This document shows positions 5,762-11,293 of a DNA stretch of 14,853 nt, piece by piece. Source of the stretch: JAFCEV01 sp964473005 (GTDB lineage: Archaea; Nanobdellota; Nanobdellia; Pacearchaeales; GW2011-AR1). Every line of letters begins with the position of its first letter. Within the stretch, counting starts at the first letter, position 1. The position numbers and the translations under genes are program-made. Under the pieces are notes generated by a model, which worked only from the letters and a program-made list of their open reading frames with translations, made no database searches and had not been told where the DNA came from. The DNA lies in NCBI GenBank assembly GCA_964473005.1, contig CAYYME010000013.1, forward strand, positions 1-14,853, in the 5' to 3' direction.

Positions 5762-6880
5762 ATGGAGGATATATATTCTTCGGGCAAAGACATGGATTCT
5801 CAGGATTTTCCTTCTGAATTATCTCCTGAACTGAGGGCAATTGACCAGGAACTTGCCGAACTTCTGAAAAAGCAGGCAGCGAAAGTTAAGGTTATCGGCG
5901 TCGGAGGTGCAGGCGGAAATTCCCTTAGCAGAATGAGGGAAATAGGAATTAAAGGAGGGGAATTAATTGCAGTAAATACTGATGCCCAGGATTTATTATA
6001 TACAAATGCCGACCAGAAAATTCTTATTGGGAGAGAGCTGACACAAGGTTTGGGAGCAGGAAGCAACCCTAAAGTAGGGGAACAGGCTGCGAGAGAGTCA
6101 GAGTCAGAAATAAAAAAGAAAATTTCAGGAAGCGACATGCTTTTTATAACCTGTGGTTTGGGAGGAGGAACAGGGACAGGAGCTGCTCCTTTGATTTGCG
6201 GGCTTGCAAAAAAACAAGGAGCCTTGACAATCGGGGTTGTGACTCTTCCGTTTACAATTGAAGGAAGAAAAAGGCTGGAGAATGCCATGAATGGGCTGGA
6301 AAGAATGGAAGCAGTTGCAGATACTTTGATTGTTATACCAAATGACAAACTTCTTGAACTCGCCCCTGAACTTCCGCTGCACACAGCTTTCAAGATTGCA
6401 GATGAAATTCTGACAAATGCAGTAAAAGGAATAACAGAACTTGTGACAACAAACGGATTGGTAAATCTTGATTTTGCAGATATAAAGGCAGTGATGGTTG
6501 ACGGAGGTGTTTCGCTGATAGGCATGGGAGAATCAGACAGCGCTCAGAGAGCAATAGAATCTGTGGAAAAAGCAATACAGAATCCTCTGCTTGATGTTGA
6601 TATTTCAGATGCTAAAGGAGCATTGGTGAATGTTATTGGGGGCCCTAATATGAGCCTTGACGAATACAGGTTAATTATAGAAACAATCGGAAATAAACTG
6701 GACCCTGACGCAAAATTAATCGGCGGAGCACAGATTTCAGATGACATGGAAAAATCAATAAGGGTTTTGCTTATAGTCACAGGGGTGAAGAGCACGCAAA
6801 TCCTCGGGCACGGAGAATCTCTGGAATCTATAAGGCACGGGGAGATAGAAGAAGAATTGGGAATTGAATTTTTTGAATAA
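5762..6880 (+). CDS. ftsZ: Cell division protein FtsZ
   Basis: FtsZ is the tubulin-like GTPase that polymerises into the division ring. The nucleotide-binding loop GVGGAGGN is at residues 46-53, the tubulin signature GGGTGTG at 134-140, and the T7 catalytic loop NLDFADIKAVM at 235-245 with Asp237 and Asp240, so it should be an active GTPase. At 372 aa it has an N-terminal extension of about 40 residues and a short C-terminal tail ending in GIEFFE, which resembles the conserved tail that other FtsZ proteins use to bind partners such as SepF. A sepF gene lies about 4 kb downstream. The start is fixed by the TATA box at 5733-5740. The next gene begins one base after its stop. Confidence 0.98.
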   Translation: MEDIYSSGKDMDSQDFPSELSPELRAIDQELAELLKKQAAKVKVIGVGGAGGNSLSRMREIGIKGGELIAVNTDAQDLLYTNADQKILIGRELTQGLGAGSNPKVGEQAARESESEIKKKISGSDMLFITCGLGGGTGTGAAPLICGLAKKQGALTIGVVTLPFTIEGRKRLENAMNGLERMEAVADTLIVIPNDKLLELAPELPLHTAFKIADEILTNAVKGITELVTTNGLVNLDFADIKAVMVDGGVSLIGMGESDSAQRAIESVEKAIQNPLLDVDISDAKGALVNVIGGPNMSLDEYRLIIETIGNKLDPDAKLIGGAQISDDMEKSIRVLLIVTGVKSTQILGHGESLESIRHGEIEEELGIEFFE

Positions 6881-6881
6881 A

Positions 6882-7154
6882 ATGTCAAAAGAAATGGATA
6901 TTGCGAAGAAAGTAATTGATGAGAGGATAGCTAAAGGAGAAGATTTTTCATTAAAAGAAGTTCAAGATGAGATATTAAGTAAGAGGGGAATTTTGAGAGT
7001 TGCTCCAACAGTCACAATCCGGGATTATTTGAAAAATTTAGAAGAGAAGGCCGTTCTCAAATATAATCCCTCTAAGGATAATTATCTCGTATTCAACGGA
7101 AAGTTAGAAATGTTGCTTAAAGAACATTATGATGCCTCTTTGAGCAAAAATTAA
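6882..7154 (+). CDS. Hypothetical protein (90 aa), possible winged-helix fold, directly after ftsZ
   Basis: Not recognised. It is soluble and helical, with the pattern FSLKEVQDEIL...VAPTVTIRDYLKNLEEKAVLKYNPSKDNYLVF (residues about 20-68), which looks like helix-turn-helix followed by two strands of a small winged-helix domain; this is a weak structural reading. The frame stays open to an ATG at 6864 inside ftsZ, but the ATG at 6882, one base after the ftsZ stop, is more natural for a coupled cistron and avoids a 17-bp overlap. Co-transcription with ftsZ is likely, so a link to division or its regulation is worth considering but not shown. Confidence 0.75.
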   Translation: MSKEMDIAKKVIDERIAKGEDFSLKEVQDEILSKRGILRVAPTVTIRDYLKNLEEKAVLKYNPSKDNYLVFNGKLEMLLKEHYDASLSKN

Positions 7155-7159
7155 ATAAT

Positions 7160-7167
7160 TTTAAAAA
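7160..7167 (+). promoter_or_regulatory. TATA box of secE
   Basis: TTTAAAAA is centred 25.5 bp before the ATG at 7189, again matching the leaderless spacing. Confidence 0.7.
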
Positions 7168-7188
7168 CTCCTTCTTTTTATTATAATC

Positions 7189-7365
7189 ATGGAATTATGG
7201 AACAGAACAAAATCTTTTATGCTTAAATGCAGGCGTGTGTGGGGTGTTCTCAAAAAGCCGACTAAAGAAGAATTTGAACAGGTAACAAAAGTTTCAGCAA
7301 TAGGAATAGCAATTCTCGGGGTTATAGGTTTTATCATCTCTATGATAATTGGGTTATTTTTTTAG
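7189..7365 (+). CDS. secE: Protein translocase subunit SecE (Sec61 gamma)
   Basis: SecE/Sec61 gamma is the small clamp subunit of the SecYEG protein-conducting channel in the membrane. The 58-aa product has the family layout: an amphipathic helix with basic residues (about 5-22), the conserved KKPTKEEF segment (22-29), and one membrane helix (about 35-57). Length and layout match archaeal SecE, and the order secE, spt5, L11 is a classic archaeal arrangement. The gene has its own leaderless promoter (7160-7167), and spt5 follows after 97 bp containing further TATA boxes. Confidence 0.93.
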   Translation: MELWNRTKSFMLKCRRVWGVLKKPTKEEFEQVTKVSAIGIAILGVIGFIISMIIGLFF

Positions 7366-7395
7366 GATGTTCGTGAGATATCCGATATCACAAAT

Positions 7396-7419
7396 TTTAT
7401 AAACCCCCCAATTTATAAA
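7396..7419 (+). promoter_or_regulatory. Tandem TATA boxes before spt5-L11
   Basis: Two identical TTTATAAA boxes lie at 7396-7403 and 7412-7419, 16 bp apart. With the window's usual spacing they predict transcription starts near 7425 and 7441. The second leaves a 22-nt leader containing GAGGT (7445-7449) before the ATG at 7463, so spt5 would be translated from a short leader and not leaderless. Confidence 0.6.
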
Positions 7420-7462
7420 TTAATATCTGCTTCTTAGATATTAAGAGGTAGCCGAGGCAAGA

Positions 7463-7927
7463 ATGATTTTCATAATAAAAGTAACGACAAACAAGGAAGA
7501 GCGGGCAGTTGATATGATTGCCGCGCGTGCAGAGAAAAAAAATCTTAGTGTATATTCTGTTTCGCGTCCTCATGGGCTGCGAGGATATATTCTTCTTGAA
7601 ACAGAAGACAGAGATTCTGCCGAAGAAGCAGTCTTCAATCTTCCGTATGTAAAAGGAATAATAGGAAAGACAATAGGATACACTGAAATAAAAAATATGA
7701 TTGAACCTTCGGTAACTAGTATCACAATTAAAGACGGAGACATTGTTGAAATTCTTTCAGAGCCCTTCAAAAAAGAAAAAGCAAAAGTTTTAAGAATAGA
7801 CAAACAAAAAGGAGAAGTAGTAGTCGGCTTGCTCGGAGCTGTTGTTCCGCTGCCTGTGACAATAAAAATGGATAATATAAAAGTTATAAGGAGGGAGTCT
7901 GAGGAGGAAGAAGAAAATGCAAATTAA
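7463..7927 (+). CDS. spt5: Transcription elongation factor Spt5 (NusG homologue)
   Basis: Spt5 binds the clamp of RNA polymerase and increases processivity. The NGN domain spans residues 1 to about 83 (FIIKVTTNKEERAVDMIA at the start, then SRPHGLRGYILLETED and the YVKGIIG segment); the KOW domain follows (about 86-145, with IKDGDIVEILSEPFKKEKAKV and GAVVPLPVTIK). At 154 aa it is a standard archaeal NGN-KOW protein. The C-terminus is a short acidic tail. The last 11 bases overlap the start of L11, which indicates translational coupling. GAGGT or GAGGC upstream may serve as the ribosome binding site. Confidence 0.95.
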   Translation: MIFIIKVTTNKEERAVDMIAARAEKKNLSVYSVSRPHGLRGYILLETEDRDSAEEAVFNLPYVKGIIGKTIGYTEIKNMIEPSVTSITIKDGDIVEILSEPFKKEKAKVLRIDKQKGEVVVGLLGAVVPLPVTIKMDNIKVIRRESEEEEENAN

Positions 7928-8582
7928 ACTTTTGGTTGATGGCGGGGATATGAAACCAGGTCCTGCTCTGAGCCAGAAACTCGGGCCTGTCGGAATCAGC
8001 GTCGGGCAGATAATCCAAAAAGTGAATGAAGCAACAAAAGAAATGAAAGGATTAAAAATTCCGGTAGAAGTGGATGTGGATATTTCTACAAAAAAATTTG
8101 AAGTCAAGATTTTTTCACCGCCTGTTTCAGAATTGCTTAAGAAAGAACTTAAGATTGAGAAAGGTTCTGGTGCGCAGAAAAAATTCCGTGTTGCAAATGC
8201 ATCTATAGAACAGATAATTTCTGTGACAAAAACAAAAATGCAGAATCTTCTCGCCAAAGATTTGAAAGCAGCTGTAAAAAGTGTCGTCGGAACATGCGTC
8301 AGCCTGGGAATTCTGATAGAGAGCAAATCTGCTTCTGAAGTTGAAGCAGAAATAGACGAAGGAAAATATGACGTGGAAATTAAAGAAGAGAGAACAGAAA
8401 CCCCCCCCGAAAAAAGAAAACAATTAGATGAGTTTTTTGATAAAGTGAAAGAAGAGCAGGAAAAAATAATCAAGCAGGAACAGGCTGCAAAAGAAGAAGC
8501 TGAGAAGGCAAAGGAAGGAGAAGCAGGAGCAGAAACAGAAGCAGAAAAGCCTGTTGAGAAGAAAAAGGAAGAAAAGAAATAA
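7917..8582 (+). CDS. rpl11: Large ribosomal subunit protein L11 (uL11) with long charged tail
   Basis: L11 is part of the GTPase-associated centre of the 50S subunit. The N-terminal domain shows the hallmark GGDMKPGPALSQKLGPVGISVGQIIQKVN (residues about 9-38, read across the motif); the rRNA-binding C-terminal domain follows (about 75-150), ending with GTCVSLGILIESKSA. Typical archaeal L11 is near 160 aa; this one is 221 aa because of a low-complexity Glu/Lys/Ala tail (about 160-221) predicted helical or disordered. Overlaps spt5 by 11 bp. No stand-alone promoter is needed. Confidence 0.96.
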   Translation: MQIKLLVDGGDMKPGPALSQKLGPVGISVGQIIQKVNEATKEMKGLKIPVEVDVDISTKKFEVKIFSPPVSELLKKELKIEKGSGAQKKFRVANASIEQIISVTKTKMQNLLAKDLKAAVKSVVGTCVSLGILIESKSASEVEAEIDEGKYDVEIKEERTETPPEKRKQLDEFFDKVKEEQEKIIKQEQAAKEEAEKAKEGEAGAETEAEKPVEKKKEEKK

Positions 8583-8593
8583 TTTTAGTAAAG

Positions 8594-8601
8594 TTTATAA
8601 A
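8594..8601 (+). promoter_or_regulatory. TATA box upstream of the homing endonuclease gene
   Basis: TTTATAAA predicts a transcript starting near 8623, exactly at the start of the D-arm-like sequence. It gives a 24-nt leader to the TTG start at 8647. It may once have been a tRNA promoter. Confidence 0.55.
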
Positions 8602-8620
8602 GTAAATTTTTTATTTTTAT

Positions 8621-8642
8621 TAGTGGTATAGTTTGGTTAGAT
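8621..8642 (+). repeat. D-arm-like tRNA fragment flanking the endonuclease gene
   Basis: The segment at 8629-8640 reads TAGTTTGGTTAG, while the tRNA-Pro D-arm reads TAGTCTGGATTAG at 9454-9466 (unspliced) or TAGTCTGGTAG (spliced). Only one transition and one one-base indel separate the unspliced copy and this one. No acceptor, anticodon or T-arm accompanies it, so it is a fragment and not a gene. Chance resemblance to the generally conserved D-loop is possible. Confidence 0.4.
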
Positions 8643-8646
8643 TAAA

Positions 8647-9456
8647 TTGAAAAGATATCTAATAAATAATAAATTGAAGAAAGTAATTAGGAATAGTAAG
8701 TATAGTATGAGAAAAATAAGCAAATTATTAGGTTTTGAAGTAAAAAATATTATTTATCGCAATAAAACTATCAGAGAAGAACATTTGCAAAAGATTTCAT
8801 CTCTTTTAAACAAAAAATTTAATCTAAAAGAAATTTATCTTGATTATGGAAAAAATTTAGGAAAAAATGCTTTTACACAACCAATAAAAAAAGTTAAGAA
8901 AAATTCAGATGTAGCAGAATTTATTGGGATTATGTTGGGTGATGGGAATATATGGAAGAATCAGATTAAGATATTCTTTGACAAGAGAAATCAAAAGTAT
9001 ATTTCCTATGTATACCACCTTTCTAAAAAAATATTCGGAATTAAATTTAGACATAATGTTAATAGGGAAACTAATCAGGCAAATTTATATTGTTATAATC
9101 AATATATAACACAGAAATTAATCGACCTCGGGCTTAAAAAAGGGAATAAAATAAAAAATCAAATAGGAATTCCCGAATGGATAAAATTAAATAAGACTTA
9201 CTCCAAGAGATGTGTAAAGGGGCTAATTGATACTGATGGATGCATTTATAAATGTAAAAGAGAAAAACAAATTTATATAAAATTTACAAATTTTAATCCA
9301 ATCTTATTAAAAGATTTTAAGGAGACTACAATTGCTCTTGGTTACTCTTTTGCAAGAGCCAATAAAAATAATTGGTGTTTATACAGAAAAAATGAAGTAG
9401 TAAGATTTATTAAATACATAAAACCTTTAAAAGCTGTAAATGGGGCTATGGGGTAG
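8647..9456 (+). CDS. LAGLIDADG homing endonuclease with N-terminal helix-turn-helix
   Basis: Two LAGLIDADG helices are present: FIGIMLGDG (residues 92-100) and VKGLIDTDG (190-198). Each ends in the acidic residue needed for metal-dependent DNA cleavage, so it is a monomeric two-motif enzyme that looks intact. An HTH-like segment (about 20-45, SMRKISKLLG...) precedes it. I keep the TTG at 8647, since the HTH begins before the first ATG (8707) and an in-frame stop (8638-8640) blocks further extension. Codons are much more AT-rich than in the ribosomal neighbours, consistent with a mobile gene. The last five codons and the TAG stop lie inside the tRNA-Pro gene, whose D-arm supplies the stop. Confidence 0.88.
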   Translation: MKRYLINNKLKKVIRNSKYSMRKISKLLGFEVKNIIYRNKTIREEHLQKISSLLNKKFNLKEIYLDYGKNLGKNAFTQPIKKVKKNSDVAEFIGIMLGDGNIWKNQIKIFFDKRNQKYISYVYHLSKKIFGIKFRHNVNRETNQANLYCYNQYITQKLIDLGLKKGNKIKNQIGIPEWIKLNKTYSKRCVKGLIDTDGCIYKCKREKQIYIKFTNFNPILLKDFKETTIALGYSFARANKNNWCLYRKNEVVRFIKYIKPLKAVNGAMG

Positions 9457-9551
9457 TCTGGATTAGTTTTTTCCTGTAAAAAGGAATGCTAAGGACAATA
9501 GCCTTTCAGGTTTGGGACCTGACGACCCAGGTTCAAATCCTGGTAGCCCCA
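9442..9551 (+). tRNA. tRNA-Pro (anticodon UGG) with D-loop intron
   Basis: The acceptor stem GGGGCTA (9442-9448) pairs perfectly with TAGCCCC (9544-9550), followed by discriminator A; no CCA is encoded. The anticodon stem is TCAGG/CCTGA (9506-9510 and 9518-9522) around loop TTTGGGA, giving anticodon TGG at 9513-9515. The T-arm is CCAGG-TTCAAAT-CCTGG (9527-9543). The gene is about 37 nt too long; the excess lies in the D-loop. After removing 9462-9498 the D-loop reads AGTCTGGTA, the form expected for archaeal tRNA-Pro, and the mature tRNA is 73 nt. The 5' end overlaps the endonuclease ORF by 15 bases. Confidence 0.95.
9462..9498 (+). other. 37-nt tRNA intron in the D-loop with bulge-helix-bulge splice motif
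   Basis: The canonical archaeal splice structure can be drawn. The outer helix is the D-stem (9451-9454 with 9501-9504). The central 4-bp helix is GTCT (9456-9459) with GGAC (9493-9496). The 5' bulge is GGA (9460-9462) and the 3' bulge is AAT (9497-9499). The inner helix is TTAG (9463-9466) with CTAA (9489-9492). Cutting after the second base of each bulge joins G19 to T20 and restores GGTA in the D-loop. Splicing would need the archaeal EndA endonuclease. Confidence 0.85.
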
Positions 9552-9561
9552 TTTATACAAA

Positions 9562-9732
9562 ATGATAACAACAAGCAAACCAACTGAAGGAATAGAATAT
9601 TACAATCTGAGATTGGAATTTATTAAAACCCTATTCAGAAAACATAGGCTGGATTTGCTGAATAAACATTCAGATAAAATAAGAACTTTCATATCAAAGT
9701 ATAAACATTTTGAAAATGACCCCTGCATATAA
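9562..9732 (+). CDS. Small hypothetical protein (56 aa)
   Basis: An ORF starting ten bases after the tRNA-Pro. The product is basic and helical (residues about 12-50, with FRKHRLDLLNKH), with no signal or membrane segment and no recognisable family. There is no TATA box at the leaderless distance and no clear Shine-Dalgarno, so expression would depend on read-through from the tRNA or endonuclease transcript. The codon pattern is protein-like, but the gene could be spurious. Confidence 0.45.
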   Translation: MITTSKPTEGIEYYNLRLEFIKTLFRKHRLDLLNKHSDKIRTFISKYKHFENDPCI

Positions 9733-9776
9733 ACCCTCTTTGGTTAAAACGATTGAATTATTTATATTAAACTAAC

Positions 9777-9998
9777 ATGGCAACAAAATCAAAAAAAACA
9801 AAATCAGCAGGAAGATTCGGAGCAAGATACGGCAAAAGAGTCAGGGATAAAGTTGTTCAGATTGAATCCAGGCAGAGAATAAAACAAAAATGCCCTTTCT
9901 GCGGAAGATTGCAGGCAAAAAGATTATCAAAAGGAATCTGGAAATGTTCAAAATGCAATAAAAAATTTGCATCAGATACATACTATTTGAAGGAATAA
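9777..9998 (+). CDS. rpl37ae: Large ribosomal subunit protein eL43 (L37Ae)
   Basis: The 73-aa zinc-ribbon ribosomal protein eL43 carries the family start TKSAGRFGARYGKRVRDKV (residues about 8-26), a first zinc knuckle CPFCG (39-43), the segment GIWKC and a second knuckle CSKCN (57-61), then an FASDTYYL end. It begins a translation/transcription cluster with rpoP and prefoldin beta, a common archaeal order. Several AT-rich boxes precede it; GTTAAAAC at 9742-9749 would give a 6-nt leader, while TTTATATT at 9761-9768 is too close to the ATG, so the true promoter is uncertain. Confidence 0.95.
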   Translation: MATKSKKTKSAGRFGARYGKRVRDKVVQIESRQRIKQKCPFCGRLQAKRLSKGIWKCSKCNKKFASDTYYLKE

Positions 9999-9999
9999 A

Positions 10000-10007
10000 T
10001 TTAAAAG
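10000..10007 (+). promoter_or_regulatory. TATA-like box before the leader ORF and rpoP
   Basis: TTTAAAAG lies two bases after the eL43 stop codon. The 25.5-bp rule predicts transcription from 10029, one base before the ATG of the 39-codon ORF at 10030. Confidence 0.55.
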
Positions 10008-10029
10008 ACTAAATACGTTGAATAATAAA

Positions 10030-10149
10030 ATGAAAAAGCAATTAAACATCTTATGTGATTTCCGTCGGAGGCAATTGAAGAAATCACCCTTCACTATAGA
10101 GAGGAAAATAGAAAAAAACCTGGAGGTTGTTTTCAATGGCAACTTATAA
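10030..10149 (+). CDS. 39-aa leader ORF overlapping rpoP
   Basis: A basic, helical peptide of 39 residues with no recognised family. Its ATG coincides with the transcription start predicted from the TATA box at 10000-10007, so it could be translated as a leaderless ORF. Its stop (10147-10149) lies 11 bases inside rpoP, in a different frame, so ribosomes finishing it would pass the rpoP Shine-Dalgarno and start. An 8-bp perfect hairpin lies inside it. It may be a small gene, a regulatory uORF, or simply part of the rpoP leader. Confidence 0.45.
   Translation: MKKQLNILCDFRRRQLKKSPFTIERKIEKNLEVVFNGNL
10055..10087 (+). promoter_or_regulatory. Perfect 8-bp hairpin in the rpoP leader
   Basis: GTGATTTC (10055-10062) pairs exactly with GAAATCAC (10080-10087) across a 17-base loop holding the GC-rich CGTCGGAGGC. 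It ends 48 bases before the rpoP ATG and leaves the rpoP Shine-Dalgarno outside the stem. Confidence 0.5.
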
Positions 10150-10273
10150 ATGTTTTAAATGCGAAAGGAAACTCACAAACACTGCCCTTGAAAAGAGATT
10201 TATCTGTCCGCACTGCGGAAGCAAGATTTTTTACAAGCCCAGAACAAAAGTCAGAAGAGTAAAAGCCGAGTGA
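10136..10273 (+). CDS. rpoP: DNA-directed RNA polymerase subunit P (Rpo12)
   Basis: Rpo12/RpoP is the small zinc-binding subunit of archaeal RNA polymerase, homologous to eukaryotic Rpb12. The 45-aa product has cysteines at 6 and 9 (CFKC), then CPHCG (Cys24 and Cys27), followed by the basic segment KIFYKPRTKVRRVKA that ends all members of the family. It is a complete ORF with a strong Shine-Dalgarno GGAGGT at 10122-10127, eight bases before the ATG. The ribosome binding site fits translation from a leader and not a leaderless start. Prefoldin beta follows within 25-46 bp. Confidence 0.94.
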   Translation: MATYKCFKCERKLTNTALEKRFICPHCGSKIFYKPRTKVRRVKAE

Positions 10274-10298
10274 GTGGGTCAGGAGTTGGGTCACTTTG

Positions 10299-10640
10299 AT
10301 GAGACAAACGTTGAATAAAATGAGCAATTCAAATAATCTACAGGAAATTCATTTTCTTGAGCAGGGACTCCAGAATCTGCTTCTTCAGAAACAGGCTTTC
10401 CAGATGGAACTTGCTGAAACAAGTGAAGCCCTGAAAGAGATTGAAAAATCAGGTGAAGAAGTCTTCAGAATAATCGGGCAAATCATGGTAAAGAGTGAAA
10501 AATCAAAAATAAATGAGGAACTGAAGAATAAAGAGAAAATTATTGAAATCCGACTCAGAGCCATTGAACGACAGGAAAAGGCTCTTACAGAACAGCTGGA
10601 GAAAGCCAGAGAACCGATACTGAAAACAGCTAAAAAATAA
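10299..10640 (+). CDS. pfdB: Prefoldin subunit beta
   Basis: Prefoldin is a hexameric ATP-independent chaperone that hands unfolded proteins to the thermosome. The beta subunit is recognised by two long coiled-coil helices (N-terminal about 12-48 and C-terminal about 68-108) joined by a short beta hairpin, with EEVFRIIGQIMVK at the turn matching the family's VYK-x-vG-x-iLV pattern. It follows rpoP, the normal archaeal arrangement. Candidate starts are TTG 10296, ATG 10299 and ATG 10320; AGGAG at 10281-10285 favours 10299, while family length would also allow 10320 (MSNSNNLQEI). Confidence 0.9.
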   Translation: MRQTLNKMSNSNNLQEIHFLEQGLQNLLLQKQAFQMELAETSEALKEIEKSGEEVFRIIGQIMVKSEKSKINEELKNKEKIIEIRLRAIERQEKALTEQLEKAREPILKTAKK

Positions 10641-10665
10641 AATATTACAAAAAACTTACGAAATC

Positions 10666-10673
10666 TTTATAAA
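10666..10673 (+). promoter_or_regulatory. TATA box of sepF
   Basis: TTTATAAA is centred 25.5 bp before the ATG at 10695, a textbook leaderless promoter in this genome. Confidence 0.8.
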
Positions 10674-10694
10674 TATGGGCAAGTTAAATTTATT

Positions 10695-11087
10695 ATGCCG
10701 TTTAAAAAATTAAGAGATGCATTAAGAGGTTCTCGTGGGGGAATCGACGAGGATTATCTTGAAATAGATTTAGAACAGGAAAAAAAAGATAACAAGGTAG
10801 TTGTAAAGCTTTTTTCTTTAAAACATTATGAGGATGTTACTGCTGTCTTAAATGCCCTTCGTGAGGGATACACAATCGCCATGATAGACATAAAGACTTT
10901 GAAGCAGAAAGACCCTATTGAAATGAAAAGGGCTATTTCAAAAGTCAAAAAAACAGCAGAGGCTATTGAAGGAAGCATTGCTGGTTTTGGAGAGAATGTA
11001 GTAATTGTAACCCCTTCTTTTGCAACAATCCAGAAAGAACCTGATAGAGCTCCAAAAGAAGAAAAGAAATTTGATGATTATTATTGA
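10695..11087 (+). CDS. sepF: Cell division protein SepF
   Basis: Archaeal SepF anchors FtsZ to the membrane. The 130-aa protein starts with a short amphipathic segment MPFKKLRDALRG (membrane-targeting helix), then a charged linker, then the SepF core (about 34-112): VVVKLFSLKHYEDVTAVLNALREGYT, MIDIKTL, and the closing GFGENVVIVTPSFATI. The C-terminal tail is charged and ends in DDYY. It has its own leaderless promoter. FtsZ, its partner, is encoded about 4 kb upstream on the same strand but not in the same operon. Confidence 0.92.
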   Translation: MPFKKLRDALRGSRGGIDEDYLEIDLEQEKKDNKVVVKLFSLKHYEDVTAVLNALREGYTIAMIDIKTLKQKDPIEMKRAISKVKKTAEAIEGSIAGFGENVVIVTPSFATIQKEPDRAPKEEKKFDDYY

Positions 11088-11113
11088 TTTCTAACGATTA
11101 GTTAAAAAATTTT

Positions 11114-11203
11114 ATGAAAAGAAGAATGTTTGTTGGAGAGGTTATTTCGGTTATTTTTATAATTGTTGGTGGTGCAGTATGTTATATTATTTATCCTCAT
11201 TAA
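11114..11203 (+). CDS. 29-aa single-helix membrane microprotein downstream of sepF
   Basis: The ORF begins 26 bp after sepF and encodes a short basic N-terminus (MKRRMF), one hydrophobic helix (about residues 9-27) and a tiny polar end. There is no own TATA box at the usual distance, so it would be translated from the sepF mRNA, and no clear ribosome binding site is seen. Position suggests a division-related membrane peptide, but it could be chance. Confidence 0.4.
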   Translation: MKRRMFVGEVISVIFIIVGGAVCYIIYPH

Positions 11204-11264
11204 CTATCTTCAATTTACGCTAATTTTATCTCCCTGTATTTAACAATACACAAAACAGCAAATT

Positions 11265-11272
11265 CTTAAAAA
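11265..11272 (+). promoter_or_regulatory. TATA box of the Dph2-like gene
   Basis: CTTAAAAA is centred 25.5 bp before the ATG at 11294. Confidence 0.7.
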
Positions 11273-11293
11273 CTCCCAATATTTCCCGTTATC

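Noticed and set aside
5800..6525. 241-aa minus-strand ORF inside ftsZ
   Set aside because: Antisense of a well-conserved FtsZ; Ser/Pro-rich translation typical of a shadow frame.
7443..7463. tRNA-like GGTAGCCGAGGC before spt5
   Set aside because: Resembles a tRNA-Leu D-arm by chance, but no acceptor, anticodon or T-arm follows; it is the spt5 leader with its ribosome binding site.
8621..9551. A single pre-tRNA with a giant intron carrying the endonuclease, using 8621-8640 as the 5' exon
   Set aside because: No sequence upstream of 8621 can pair with the acceptor strand TAGCCCC, while GGGGCTA at 9442 pairs perfectly; the tRNA is complete without the upstream fragment.
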